Notes: generated by a model from the letters alone, not told the origin. DNA of 64,000 nt from Cyclobacteriaceae bacterium (GCA_019638235.1 JAHBUE010000004.1:1-64000); one strand, 5' to 3'; positions 7,697 to 16,275 are shown, counted from the first letter of the stretch. A program made the numbers and translations.

Positions 7697-7750
7697 CCCC
7701 CGAATCCGGCCGGATAATGGGGGAGAACACCCTGTTTTTGAGGGTTTTTT
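7697..7750 (+). terminator. terminator-like hairpins between ccoS and the nos cluster
   Basis: A hairpin pairs CCCCC (7697-7701) and ATCCGG (7704-7709) with CCGGAT (7710-7715) and GGGGG (7719-7723). A second short stem, CCCT (7730-7733) with AGGG (7741-7744), is followed by six Ts. Together they could end the usp-ccoI-ccoS transcript or attenuate read-through. Confidence 0.5.
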
Positions 7751-7763
7751 ATACCTTTAACAA

Positions 7764-7807
7764 ATGATATAAATCAAGCCGCGTTTATGATTTGGCTCAT
7801 AAAGCTG
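7764..7807 (+). promoter_or_regulatory. probable nos operon promoter with Fnr-like box
   Basis: ATGATATAAATCAA (7764-7777) matches the Fnr box TTGAT-N4-ATCAA at all but its first base. Its centre (7770.5) is 29.5 bp from the T of a weak -7 element, TAAAGCTG (7800-7807), the same spacing as in the usp and hpf promoters. This is consistent with anaerobic induction of N2O reduction. Confidence 0.6.
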
Positions 7808-7877
7808 TTGCTGGATACGGACATACCTTGTACACAAATTTAAAACGATTGAAACCGCAAACTAAACCCATACAATT

Positions 7878-8339
7878 ATGAAAAAACTAATGATTGTTCT
7901 TATTGCTGCTGCCACGCTGGCTGCTTGTGCTCCCGACAAACCCAAGATGGCGGAAAACATGCAGTCTAAAAAAAGCGCTGTAACAGACATTGTTGACCCA
8001 ACCAAAGGAATCGGGCAGGTAAAAAATGTTACCCTGCACAATCCGTTGGATGCCGACCGGATTCAACGCGGTCAGGACATTTTTGATATGAAATGCTCAG
8101 CTTGCCATCAGCTTACCGACCAACGTATAGTAGGCCCCGGCTTTAAAGATATAACCAAGCGCAGAAAGCCCGAATGGATTATGAACATGATTACCAACGT
8201 AGATGTGATGTTGGATGAAGACCCTGTTGCGCAGGAGCTTCTTGAATTGTGTTTAATGCGTATGCCTAACCAGAATGTTTCTATTGGCGATGCACGCGAC
8301 ATTCTTGAGTTTATGCGCAAGAATGACGGTGAAGAATAA
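7878..8339 (+). CDS. nos-cluster monoheme cytochrome c lipoprotein
   Basis: 153 residues. A lipoprotein signal ends LAAC (Cys17). The mature protein has one haem-binding motif, CSACH (Cys73, Cys76, His77), and a likely axial Met in LMRMPNQN near residue 132. It is the first gene of the nos operon. In clade II nos clusters small c-type cytochromes are thought to carry electrons from the quinol pool to NosZ; that role is inferred from position. The lipid anchor would hold it at the periplasmic membrane face. It is separated from the FAS1 gene by 17 bp. Confidence 0.88.
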   Translation: MKKLMIVLIAAATLAACAPDKPKMAENMQSKKSAVTDIVDPTKGIGQVKNVTLHNPLDADRIQRGQDIFDMKCSACHQLTDQRIVGPGFKDITKRRKPEWIMNMITNVDVMLDEDPVAQELLELCLMRMPNQNVSIGDARDILEFMRKNDGEE

Positions 8340-8356
8340 GGAACCAGTTAATCCAA

Positions 8357-8911
8357 ATGTATATGAAATATTTGCTAATCATTCCACTTATGCTGTTGAT
8401 GGCTTGTGGCCAGCAACAAGCTGATGTTACAACCGAAACAGCAGGCGCTGCGCTTGGTGCCGGACAGTCTGGCGTTAAAGACGAAACCTCCAAGCCGGAT
8501 GTTGTTCGTGTTGCTGTGAACTCGAATGTTCACAAAACCTTAGTGGCGGCTTTACAAGCTGCCCAGTATGTAGATGCACTATCCAATGCAGGGCCGTTTA
8601 CGGTGTTTGCTCCAACCGATGATGCGTTTGCCAACTTGCCCGCAGGCACGGTTGAAAACTTAGTAAAGCCTGAAAACCGGGAAACCCTTCAAAACATTTT
8701 AGAGTACCACGTGTATGTAGGCAACATTCGCGAAGACCAGATTCGTGATGGCATGAGCCTTAACCAGGTAAACCTGGATAATGTTACACTAAACGTATCA
8801 GCCGATGGTAAAATAACGGTTAACGGAGCAAATGTTATCGGGTCGGTAAGTGCTTCTAACGGAACAGTTTATGTAATCGATACCGTATTGCTTCCTCCGG
8901 ATAAAAATTAA
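8357..8911 (+). CDS. FAS1 (fasciclin) domain lipoprotein in the nos cluster
   Basis: 184 residues with lipobox LMAC (Cys17), a low-complexity linker, then a single FAS1 domain (about 50-182) showing GPFTVFAPTDDAFANLP and ILEYHVY, ending VIDTVLLPP. FAS1 domains mediate adhesion or protein contacts outside the cytoplasm; no enzymatic role is known. Its position between the cytochrome and nosZ suggests a scaffold or partner of the respiratory complex, which is inference. Four of the first five gene products of this operon carry lipoprotein signals. ATG codons at 8357 and 8363 are both possible. Confidence 0.85.
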   Translation: MYMKYLLIIPLMLLMACGQQQADVTTETAGAALGAGQSGVKDETSKPDVVRVAVNSNVHKTLVAALQAAQYVDALSNAGPFTVFAPTDDAFANLPAGTVENLVKPENRETLQNILEYHVYVGNIREDQIRDGMSLNQVNLDNVTLNVSADGKITVNGANVIGSVSASNGTVYVIDTVLLPPDKN

Positions 8912-8948
8912 TCAAACAGTAAATCAACAGTAACCAAATTAAATAACT

Positions 8949-10919
8949 ATGAAAATAAATCGAATAATCCTGTTAGTAACGGTAATGGCTTCATTAGTCG
9001 TTCTTAACAGTTGCAAACCTAAAGGGCCCGGAAGTGTTACCACTGGCGATGCCGCATCAAAAGTATATGTAGCACCGGGGCAGTATGATGAATTTTACAA
9101 CGTTGTATCCGGGGGCTTCAACGGACAAATATCTATTTATGGTATTCCTTCCGGACGACTCTTTAAAATTCTTCCTGTGTTTTCCGTTTTCCCTGAAAGC
9201 GGTTACGGATTTAGCGAAGAAACAAAACCTATGCTGAATACTTCGCATGGTTTTGTGCCGTGGGATGACTTGCACCACATTGCGTTATCGACAACAAAAG
9301 GAGAGCACGATGGTCGTTGGGCTTTTGCCAATGCCAACAACACACCCCGTGTAGCCCGCGTTGATATGACAACTTTTCGCACTACTGAAATTCTGGAGAT
9401 ACCGAACAGCGGTGGAAACCACTCTTCACCGTTCATTACAGAAAACACCGAGTATTTGGTTGCCGGTACACGTTTTAGTATTCCTATGGGCGATAATGTT
9501 GATGTTCCTATCAGTTCTTACAAAGAAAACTTTAAAGGCTCTATCAGTTTTATTAAAGTAAATCCTGAAACCGGCCGCATGAACATTGAATTCCAGTTGC
9601 GCACACCCGGTTTCAATTATGATTTGAGCCGCGCAGGCAAAGGCCCGTCACACGGCTGGTTCTTCTTCTCTTGCTATAATACCGAACAAGCCTACACGCT
9701 GTTGGAAGTAAACGCTTCGCGTAACGATAAAGACTTTATCATGGCTGTGAACTGGAAGAAAGCAGAAGAATACCTGGCGCAAGGCAAAGGCAAAAAAGAA
9801 AAAGTGAAGTATGCGCACAACGTGTATGATGAAACTACACACATGGCTACCAGCTCCATACTGAATGAAGTTACCGTATTGGATGTAATGGAATTTCCTG
9901 ACCTTGTTTATTTTATTCCTTGCCCTAAATCACCGCACGGTTGCGATGTTGACCCTACTGGCGAATACATTGTAGGTAGCGGTAAACTGGCTGCCGTAAT
10001 GCCGGTGTTTTCTTTCAGCAAGTTCCAAACAGCAATCGCTAACAACGATTACGAAGGCGATTTCGATGGTATCCCTGTTATTAAGTATGAGTCAGCGTTG
10101 CATGGTGAAGTGAAGAAGCCCGGCCTTGGCCCGTTGCATACAGAATTTGATGCTAACGGAAATGCCTATACTTCATTCTTCGTCTCGTCAGAGATTGTAA
10201 AGTGGAATGTAAAAACACTTGAAGTGTTGGATCGTGTTCCTACTTATTACTCCATTGGTCACCTTTCAGTGCCTGGTGGGCCTACTGCCAAACCGCACGG
10301 TAAGTATGTAATTGCTTATAACAAAATCACAAAAGACCGCTACCTGCCTACCGGCCCGGAATTAACACAAAGCGCGCAGCTTTATTCGATTGAAGGAGAT
10401 AAGATGCAATTATTGCTCGACTTCCCTACAACCGGTGAGCCGCACTATGCTGAAGCTATTCCGGCCAGCCTCATCCGCGATAAGTCTGTGAAGATTTACC
10501 CGATTGAACACAACGAGCACCCCTATGCTGCCAAAGGCGAAAAAATGGCGCGGGTTGAGCGTAACGGAAAAGAAGTTCACGTGTACATGACCGCCATTCG
10601 CTCGCACTTAACACCGGATAACATTGAAGGTGTTAGGGTAGGAGATGAAGTGTACTTCCACGTAACAAACCTTGAACAGGATTGGGATGTGCCACACGGA
10701 TTTGCAATTAAAGGCGCTAACAATGCCGAAATTCTGATTATGCCCGGTGAAACACAAACGCTGAAATGGACTGCAAAAGAAGTAGGTGTAGTGCCGTTCT
10801 ATTGCACTGACTTCTGTTCAGCGTTGCACCAGGAAATGTCAGGGTATGTGCGTGTATCGCCAGCAGGTTCTAACACACCCTTGAAGTTTTCAACCGGTGA
10901 TACCGGTGGTCAGAAATAG
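8949..10919 (+). CDS. nosZ: nitrous oxide reductase, clade II (Sec-exported)
   Basis: 656 residues. It reduces N2O to N2 in the periplasm using the CuZ and CuA copper centres. The N-terminus lacks a twin-arginine motif and instead ends in a lipobox-like LNSC (Cys22), consistent with clade II Sec-type export and possibly a lipid anchor. A seven-bladed propeller with His-rich motifs (DDLHHIAL, PHGCD, PLHTEF, KPHG) forms the CuZ site. The C-terminal cupredoxin domain carries the CuA ligands C-x3-C-x3-H-x2-M (Cys619, Cys623, His627, Met630). The accessory genes follow downstream. No nosR or nosX is present, as usual for clade II. Confidence 0.96.
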   Translation: MKINRIILLVTVMASLVVLNSCKPKGPGSVTTGDAASKVYVAPGQYDEFYNVVSGGFNGQISIYGIPSGRLFKILPVFSVFPESGYGFSEETKPMLNTSHGFVPWDDLHHIALSTTKGEHDGRWAFANANNTPRVARVDMTTFRTTEILEIPNSGGNHSSPFITENTEYLVAGTRFSIPMGDNVDVPISSYKENFKGSISFIKVNPETGRMNIEFQLRTPGFNYDLSRAGKGPSHGWFFFSCYNTEQAYTLLEVNASRNDKDFIMAVNWKKAEEYLAQGKGKKEKVKYAHNVYDETTHMATSSILNEVTVLDVMEFPDLVYFIPCPKSPHGCDVDPTGEYIVGSGKLAAVMPVFSFSKFQTAIANNDYEGDFDGIPVIKYESALHGEVKKPGLGPLHTEFDANGNAYTSFFVSSEIVKWNVKTLEVLDRVPTYYSIGHLSVPGGPTAKPHGKYVIAYNKITKDRYLPTGPELTQSAQLYSIEGDKMQLLLDFPTTGEPHYAEAIPASLIRDKSVKIYPIEHNEHPYAAKGEKMARVERNGKEVHVYMTAIRSHLTPDNIEGVRVGDEVYFHVTNLEQDWDVPHGFAIKGANNAEILIMPGETQTLKWTAKEVGVVPFYCTDFCSALHQEMSGYVRVSPAGSNTPLKFSTGDTGGQK

Positions 10920-10962
10920 TGGCGCTGACCAACAGGTTGATCCATAGTTTGCAGGTTGAAAA

Positions 10963-10995
10963 AAGCGTTCCCGTTCCGTAAGGAACGGGGCGCTT
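10963..10995 (+). other. hairpin after nosZ
   Basis: AAGCG and CCCGTTCC pair with GGAACGGG and CGCTT around a short loop, 43 bp after the nosZ stop. No T-run follows, so it is more likely an mRNA 3'-end stabiliser or partial attenuator than a full terminator. It would allow more nosZ than maturation-gene expression. Confidence 0.55.
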
Positions 10996-11010
10996 ATCAA
11001 AAACAAAATT

Positions 11011-11595
11011 ATGAAAAAGTTAAAAACGTCAACACGAATAATAATAGCCATTGCTTCATTAGCCATGATAAGCGCATACTATGTGCCATTGTGGCAAATC
11101 CTGATGTGGGCGCCACAATACCCCGAAGGGTTGGAAATGAAAATCTGGATCAACGATATATCCGGTGATGTAAAGATCATCAGTGCATTGAACCACTACA
11201 TTGGCATGAAGCACATTGAAGTAAGCATGTTCCCCGAATTCGGATACATGATTTACATTGTTGGTGCGCTGATTGGTGTAGGGTTGTTAACAAGCCTTAT
11301 CAACAGGCGCTTTATGCTGATAACATTTGCTTCGCTTATCGTTGCTTCGGGTATTGCCGCATTGGTCGATTTTTATTTGTGGGGATACGATTACGGTCAT
11401 AACCTTGACCCGACAGCGCCTATTGTTGTGCCGGGCATGGCATACCAGCCGCCAGTAATCGGTACTAAACAGTTATTAAACTTTACGGCATTTTCCGGCC
11501 CGGATGTAGGAGGATGGATTTTTCTTGTGATAGGAATTGCCATTATAGGAGTATTAGGATTGGAAATTTTTAAATACGGAAAATCAACAAGATGA
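11011..11595 (+). CDS. nos-cluster integral membrane protein (NosB-like)
   Basis: 194 residues with about four transmembrane helices (near 9-27, 83-99, 103-123, 164-182) and a periplasmic loop carrying acidic and aromatic residues. A membrane protein of unknown function next to nosZ is a known feature of clade II nos operons (often called nosB); the assignment here rests on position and topology, not on a motif. Its stop overlaps the start of nosL by 4 bp (ATGA), so the two are translationally coupled. Confidence 0.7.
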   Translation: MKKLKTSTRIIIAIASLAMISAYYVPLWQILMWAPQYPEGLEMKIWINDISGDVKIISALNHYIGMKHIEVSMFPEFGYMIYIVGALIGVGLLTSLINRRFMLITFASLIVASGIAALVDFYLWGYDYGHNLDPTAPIVVPGMAYQPPVIGTKQLLNFTAFSGPDVGGWIFLVIGIAIIGVLGLEIFKYGKSTR

Positions 11596-12035
11596 AACGA
11601 ATTGCCACTATCGTAATTTTTGCTGCCCTTATTTTTGCAGGCACAGCCTGTACCGTTAAACCGGAAGCTATCCGGTACGGCACAGACAATTGCCACGCCT
11701 GTAAAATGACCTTGATGGATAAACGCTTCGGTGCCGAAGTAGTAACCGAAAAAGGTAAAATATACAAATTTGATGATGTGAACTGCCTGGTGAATTTTTT
11801 AAATTCAGGTGATGTTCAGGAACGCGATGTGAAATACACATTGGTAACGGACTTCTCACAACCCGAATCGCTTATCGATGCCGCTACAGCTTTTTACCTG
11901 AAATCGCCAGAAATAAAATCACCAATGGCCAGCCAGGTGGCTGCCTTTGAAAATAATGATGTGTTTAAAGAACACAAAAAAGAATTTGACGGTTTTTATT
12001 TAACATGGGGCGAGTTGATAACACAATATAAGTGA
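11592..12035 (+). CDS. nosL: NosL copper-binding lipoprotein
   Basis: 147 residues. The lipoprotein signal ends GTAC (Cys20). The motif DNCHACKMTLMDKRFGAE (Cys34, Cys37, Met39, Met42) is the NosL metal site. NosL binds Cu(I) and helps deliver it to apo-NosZ outside the cytoplasm. It lies between the membrane protein and nosD and overlaps the former by 4 bp. Confidence 0.93.
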   Translation: MKRIATIVIFAALIFAGTACTVKPEAIRYGTDNCHACKMTLMDKRFGAEVVTEKGKIYKFDDVNCLVNFLNSGDVQERDVKYTLVTDFSQPESLIDAATAFYLKSPEIKSPMASQVAAFENNDVFKEHKKEFDGFYLTWGELITQYK

Positions 12036-12066
12036 ACATTCGCAGCCCTCTTTTGTCGCCACACAA

Positions 12067-13314
12067 ATGAAGGACTACATACAATATAGCATTCAGTTTT
12101 TATTGATACTGTTGCTGTTGCCGGCTGCTGCCAACAAAATTGTTGTTCAGCCGGAAGGCAAAGTAAGGAGTATCAGGTCGGCCATAGCGTTGGCCGCACC
12201 CGGAGATACAATCCTTGTAAAATCCGGCACCTACCGCGAAGGAAATATTCTTATTGCCAAACCTGTTGTGCTGATAGGTGAGGGCAAGCCCGTTGTGGAT
12301 GGAGAAAACAAGGTTGAGGTATTTACCGTAGAAGCCGGGCATGTAACCATCGAAGGCTTTCGGATTATAAACTCCGGTGTCAGCAGTATGAAAGACCTGG
12401 CCGGTGTCGGTTCGTTACATAGCCATTACTTAATTATCCGCAATAATGATTTTATCGGTACCTTCTTTGGTGTTCACCTATCGGGTGCCAACCATGTAGT
12501 TGTTGAGGGTAATACGTTTAAAGCCGCTCTGCGTTCCGACCACGAAACCGGTAACGGTATTCACCTTTGGCATTGTGCTGAGGCTACCATCCGCAATAAT
12601 GTAATTAACGGCCATCGCGATGGAATTTATTTTGAGTTTGTTACGAACTCAATCATATCCGGAAATACCAGCGAGAAAAATCATCGGTATGGATTGCACT
12701 TCATGTTTTCGCATGATGACGAATACACCAACAATATTTTTCGCGACAACGGAGCAGGAGTAGCCGTGATGTACTCCCAGCATGTGCGGATGGTTAATAA
12801 TATTTTCGATAGGAATTGGGGCCCGGCAGCTTATGGGTTGTTGTTAAAAGATATTCGCGATAGCCATGTAGAAGGCAACCGGTTTGACCAGAACACCATA
12901 GCCATCTATATGGAAGGTTCGAGCCGCACAGAATTTAAACGAAACACGTTTGTGAGCAATGGTTGGGCAATTAAGTTGCAGGCAAGTTGCGATGCCAACA
13001 CCTTTACCGAAAATAATTTCAAGTCGAATACGTTTGACCTCGCTACCAACGGCACTATGGTGCTGAATACCATTGACCGGAATTACTGGGATAAGTATCA
13101 AGGCTATGACCTGAATAAAGATGGTGTTGGCGATGTTCCGTTTCGCCCGGTGAGTATGTATGCTATGGTAGTAGAGCGCATACCTACGGCAGTATTATTA
13201 TGGCGCAGCTTTTTGGTGTTCTTATTAGACAGAGCCGAAAAAGTTTTTCCGGCCGTTACACCCGAAAATTTAAAGGACGATAACCCAACCATGAAGCCCT
13301 ATGATATCGGTTAA
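12067..13314 (+). CDS. nosD: NosD periplasmic copper-maturation protein
   Basis: 415 residues with a hydrophobic signal (about 7-21) and a right-handed parallel beta-helix (CASH/NosD domain) made of repeated short strands such as IRNNVINGHRDGIYF and VEGNRFDQNTIAIYM. NosD works with the NosFY ABC transporter in assembling the CuZ centre of NosZ. The C-terminal region (after about 370) is non-repetitive. The last 14 bp overlap nosF. Confidence 0.93.
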   Translation: MKDYIQYSIQFLLILLLLPAAANKIVVQPEGKVRSIRSAIALAAPGDTILVKSGTYREGNILIAKPVVLIGEGKPVVDGENKVEVFTVEAGHVTIEGFRIINSGVSSMKDLAGVGSLHSHYLIIRNNDFIGTFFGVHLSGANHVVVEGNTFKAALRSDHETGNGIHLWHCAEATIRNNVINGHRDGIYFEFVTNSIISGNTSEKNHRYGLHFMFSHDDEYTNNIFRDNGAGVAVMYSQHVRMVNNIFDRNWGPAAYGLLLKDIRDSHVEGNRFDQNTIAIYMEGSSRTEFKRNTFVSNGWAIKLQASCDANTFTENNFKSNTFDLATNGTMVLNTIDRNYWDKYQGYDLNKDGVGDVPFRPVSMYAMVVERIPTAVLLWRSFLVFLLDRAEKVFPAVTPENLKDDNPTMKPYDIG

Positions 13315-14035
13315 AGAAGTAAGAAAGAATTTTGGAAAGTTGCAGGCTTTAAAAGGCGTGAGTGTTGAGTTTGCTTTGGGTAAATCATACGCGCTTATCG
13401 GCCCGAATGGCTCCGGAAAAACCACACTGATTAAATCCGTATTGGGATTGGTTGTTCCCACGTCTGGCGAAATCCTTGTGGATGGCGAGAGCATTCGCAA
13501 CCACTGGAGCTATCGCGAAAAAATAGGGTACATGCCCCAGATTGGGCGCTACCCGGACAACATGAGCATAGGTCAGTTGCTGGATATGATGAAGAATATC
13601 CGCAAGAACCCGCCCGTGCTGGATGAAGAACTTATCGAAGCCTTTAAACTTGGTAATATGTTAGACAAGCGTATGCACACCCTTTCGGGTGGCACGCGCC
13701 AAAAAGTAAGTGCAGCGCTTGCCTTTTTGTTTAATCCGCCCGTGTTGTTTTTAGATGAACCCACAGCAGGATTAGACCCTGTTTCTGTTGAAATTTTAAA
13801 AGATAAAATTCTGAAAGAAAAAGAGTCGGGCAAATTGATGATTATCACCTCGCATATAATGAGCGACCTGGATGAGCTAACAACGGAAGTTGTTTACTTG
13901 CAGGAAGGATTAACCCGGTATAACGACTCCATTGCCGATTTGAAAGATATAACCGGAGAGCAGCGTTTGGGCAAGGCGATGGCGAAGATGATAAGAAGTT
14001 TGGAAAACAATAGACAGGTGGCAATTAACAATTAA
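13301..14035 (+). CDS. nosF: NosF ABC transporter ATPase
   Basis: 244 residues. Walker A is GPNGSGKTT (34-42), the signature is LSGGTRQK, and Walker B is VLFLDEPTAGLD. It energises the NosFY transporter that supplies a sulfur species or other factor for CuZ assembly. The ATG lies inside the end of nosD. The gene ends inside a 7-bp tandem repeat that also encodes its last residues (AINN). Confidence 0.93.
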   Translation: MISVKEVRKNFGKLQALKGVSVEFALGKSYALIGPNGSGKTTLIKSVLGLVVPTSGEILVDGESIRNHWSYREKIGYMPQIGRYPDNMSIGQLLDMMKNIRKNPPVLDEELIEAFKLGNMLDKRMHTLSGGTRQKVSAALAFLFNPPVLFLDEPTAGLDPVSVEILKDKILKEKESGKLMIITSHIMSDLDELTTEVVYLQEGLTRYNDSIADLKDITGEQRLGKAMAKMIRSLENNRQVAINN

Positions 14036-14049
14036 CAATTAGCAATTAG
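14022..14049. repeat. heptamer tandem repeat over the nosF stop codon
   Basis: Four 7-bp units: CAATTAA twice, then CAATTAG twice. The nosF stop (14033-14035) lies in the second unit. Gain or loss of a unit would alter only the extreme C-terminus and the nosF-nosY spacing. Confidence 0.8.
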
Positions 14050-14112
14050 TATGGATGATAGTTGCCTGCTGCCTGTTTTGAATATTGAAGAAAGTAATTA
14101 AATGAAACACCC

Positions 14113-14880
14113 ATGACCCGCGTAATTAAATATGTATTTTACGATATCCTCCGCACGAGGTTTATCATGTTATATACCCTCTTCCTGTTGTTGAGCACCT
14201 TTGCTATGTTTCAGCTTGATACCGACACCGGTAAAGTAGTGTTGAGTTTAATGAACATTGTGCTGATGGTTGTTCCGTTAGTTAGTATTGTATTCAGCAC
14301 TATACATTTTTATAACTCGTATGAGTTTATTGAGCTGATGCTTTCCCAACCTGTTAACCGCAGGGTAGTTTTTCTGGGCGAATATTTTGCTGTCGCGATT
14401 TCACTCTGTTTTTCCTTTACCATTGGTGTTGGTATTCCGGTGGTGCTGTATGGCACAGGGCCGGGTGGGTTTACATTACTGTTTACAGGCATTATGCTTA
14501 CGTTGGTGTTTGTATCGCTCGCGTTTTTGTCTTCTGTATTAACCCGCGATAAAGCCAAAGCCATTGGTGTGGCCTTGCTGTTCTGGTTTTACTTCTCGCT
14601 TATTTATGACGGGCTGTTGATGTGGATTATTTATTCTTTCATGGATTATCCATTGGAAAAAGTAACGTTGGCCCTTGTATCGCTTAACCCGGTTGACCTG
14701 GCGCGTATTCTCATGTTGTTGCAGCTTGATATATCCGCCTTGATGGGCTACACCGGTGCATTTTATAAAGATTTCTTCGGCAGCAGTATGGGTTTTATTT
14801 TTTCTTCTGCAATTTTATCGCTTTGGATTATTATCCCCGTATGGGGTGCATTGCGTATTTTCAAGCGCAAGGATTTATAA
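14113..14880 (+). CDS. nosY: NosY ABC transporter permease
   Basis: 255 residues with six hydrophobic segments, the membrane partner of NosF. It contains the family word YNSYEFIELMLSQPVNRR in the first cytoplasmic loop and ends with a helix followed by basic FKRKDL. It is the last gene of the nos operon, 77 bp after nosF. No clear terminator follows; the next gene is convergent. Confidence 0.92.
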   Translation: MTRVIKYVFYDILRTRFIMLYTLFLLLSTFAMFQLDTDTGKVVLSLMNIVLMVVPLVSIVFSTIHFYNSYEFIELMLSQPVNRRVVFLGEYFAVAISLCFSFTIGVGIPVVLYGTGPGGFTLLFTGIMLTLVFVSLAFLSSVLTRDKAKAIGVALLFWFYFSLIYDGLLMWIIYSFMDYPLEKVTLALVSLNPVDLARILMLLQLDISALMGYTGAFYKDFFGSSMGFIFSSAILSLWIIIPVWGALRIFKRKDL

Positions 14881-14905
14881 GCGAAACAGATCTAACCAAA
14901 CAGGA

Positions 14906-15397
14906 TTAATCGACTACCTTTATCATTTTCTGGAACAGCAGGGAGTTTGGAATAGTAATTATCTCTTTGGTTTCCGTTTCAATACTCACAAAGAAAGCGC
15001 CTATATCTTTTATCTTTCCCGTAAGGGGATAATCTTTATCCAATATGTTGATGGTGTCGCCCACTTTGGCCGGATGACTTACAAAAAGCAGGATGCTGGC
15101 CGTAACATTAGAGAGCAAAGACCATTGCGCGAACAACGCTATACCCAATAAGGCAACAAACGAAGAGAGGAACAACACGAGGTCTTTTTGGTCAACCCCC
15201 CAGATGAACAGCAGGGTAATAGCGGCTGCCGTGTATAAGCTGATGTTAATAACCTTGATGGTGAACATCGTGCGGTCTTTTTGCAGGTGATACCGGTTGC
15301 CCAGCCTGCGCAAGGTTCCTTTGATGACGATAATCAAAATAACCATACCAACAAGTATCAGCGCAGATTGAATGATTTTCAGTTGAAGCGGTTCCAT
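14906..15397 (-). CDS. small-conductance mechanosensitive channel, MscS family
   Basis: 163 residues from the ATG at 15397 (MEPLQLK); an upstream ATG at 15448 would add 17 polar residues and is less likely. There are three hydrophobic segments (about 8-27, 50-70, 75-108). The third is the pore helix, running into LLSNVTASILLFVSHPAKVGD, typical of MscS. A short beta domain (INILDKDYPLTGKIKDIGAF...TIPNSLLF) ends the protein, with the usual large C-terminal cage missing. Such channels release solutes upon osmotic downshift. It converges on nosY. Confidence 0.88.
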   Translation of the reverse strand: MEPLQLKIIQSALILVGMVILIIVIKGTLRRLGNRYHLQKDRTMFTIKVINISLYTAAAITLLFIWGVDQKDLVLFLSSFVALLGIALFAQWSLLSNVTASILLFVSHPAKVGDTINILDKDYPLTGKIKDIGAFFVSIETETKEIITIPNSLLFQKMIKVVD

Positions 15398-15618
15398 AAA
15401 CGTGGTGTTAATGTCATTTAGTCCATTTATTGGTTGTCGAAAATCCAAAGTTGGTGAGCAAAGGTTATTTGGGAAAGCTGTCAGTTTTTCAAAATTAAGA
15501 ATTTAAAGGGTTTATCAATGCTTTGATTGACGGGGATTTTGATTCTCTCCACAACTTAGATGAGATAATTATTACCCTGAAGGTCAAAACTCAACTTAAC
15601 TTCTATCCGCATTTCTAC

Positions 15619-15626
15619 TACCTTTG
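15619..15626 (+). promoter_or_regulatory. -7 promoter element for the NeuD-like gene
   Basis: TACCTTTG is a perfect TAnnTTTG element lying 6 bases before the ATG at 15633. The transcript would be leaderless or nearly so. Confidence 0.45.
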
Positions 15627-15632
15627 CTCCGT

Positions 15633-16271
15633 ATGGAAAACCCTGTATTGATTTTTGGCGCGGGCAGTCTGGGGCGCGTGGCCAAGGAAATTCTTGAAAG
15701 TAATGGAAACGTTGTGTATGGTTTTTTGGATGATGAAAAAAAACTTCACGGTAAGGAAATTGATGGCGCGGTTGTGCTGGGCAGTACCGATGATGACGGC
15801 TTTCTGAAACTGATCGGGAAAAAATGCGAAGCCTGTGTTGCCGTTGACGATAACCGGCTGCGCAAAAGCCTGGTAACCATGCTGAATGACGTGCGCCATG
15901 TCCAGCCGGTAAACATCATTCACCAGCGGGCGTTTGTCGCCAACCATGTTGTGCTGGGGCATGGAAACTTTATTGATGCCGGTGTGCAGGTTGGCGTAGG
16001 CTCGGTGCTGGGTAATCACACTATCATTCAGGCCGGTGCAATTATCGGGGCTGAAGTAACCCTGGCCGATTTTGTGCAGGTAGGCGCGGGCAGCATTATT
16101 AATTCCGGTGTGGTGGTTGAGGTGGAGGCGTTCATCGGCTCAGGCGTAACCATTGTATCGGGTGTTACTGTTGGCAAGGGTGCACGCATTGGCGCGGGCT
16201 CGGTGGTGATTGCCCCCGTTAAACCCGGAGAAACTGTTTTTGGAAATCCCGCTCAACCCGTAAGCCGTTAA
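15633..16271 (+). CDS. NeuD-family sugar O-acyltransferase (left-handed beta-helix)
   Basis: 212 residues. The N-terminal Rossmann-like part (VLIFGAGSLGRVAKEIL) is followed by hexapeptide repeats forming a left-handed beta-helix (about 100-205; FIDAGVQVGVGSVLGNHTII and following). This is the NeuD/PglD/PerB pattern of acetyl-CoA-dependent sugar O- or N-acetyltransferases. It has no polysaccharide neighbours here; the next gene starts 4 bp downstream and is a nucleoside phosphorylase, so the substrate is unknown. The ATG at 15633 is preferred to a TTG nine bases earlier. Confidence 0.82.
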   Translation: MENPVLIFGAGSLGRVAKEILESNGNVVYGFLDDEKKLHGKEIDGAVVLGSTDDDGFLKLIGKKCEACVAVDDNRLRKSLVTMLNDVRHVQPVNIIHQRAFVANHVVLGHGNFIDAGVQVGVGSVLGNHTIIQAGAIIGAEVTLADFVQVGAGSIINSGVVVEVEAFIGSGVTIVSGVTVGKGARIGAGSVVIAPVKPGETVFGNPAQPVSR

Positions 16272-16275
16272 GAGT

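Noticed and set aside
10956-11168. 70-residue frame between nosZ and the membrane protein
   Set aside because: It overlaps the hairpin and the start of the true membrane-protein gene in another frame.
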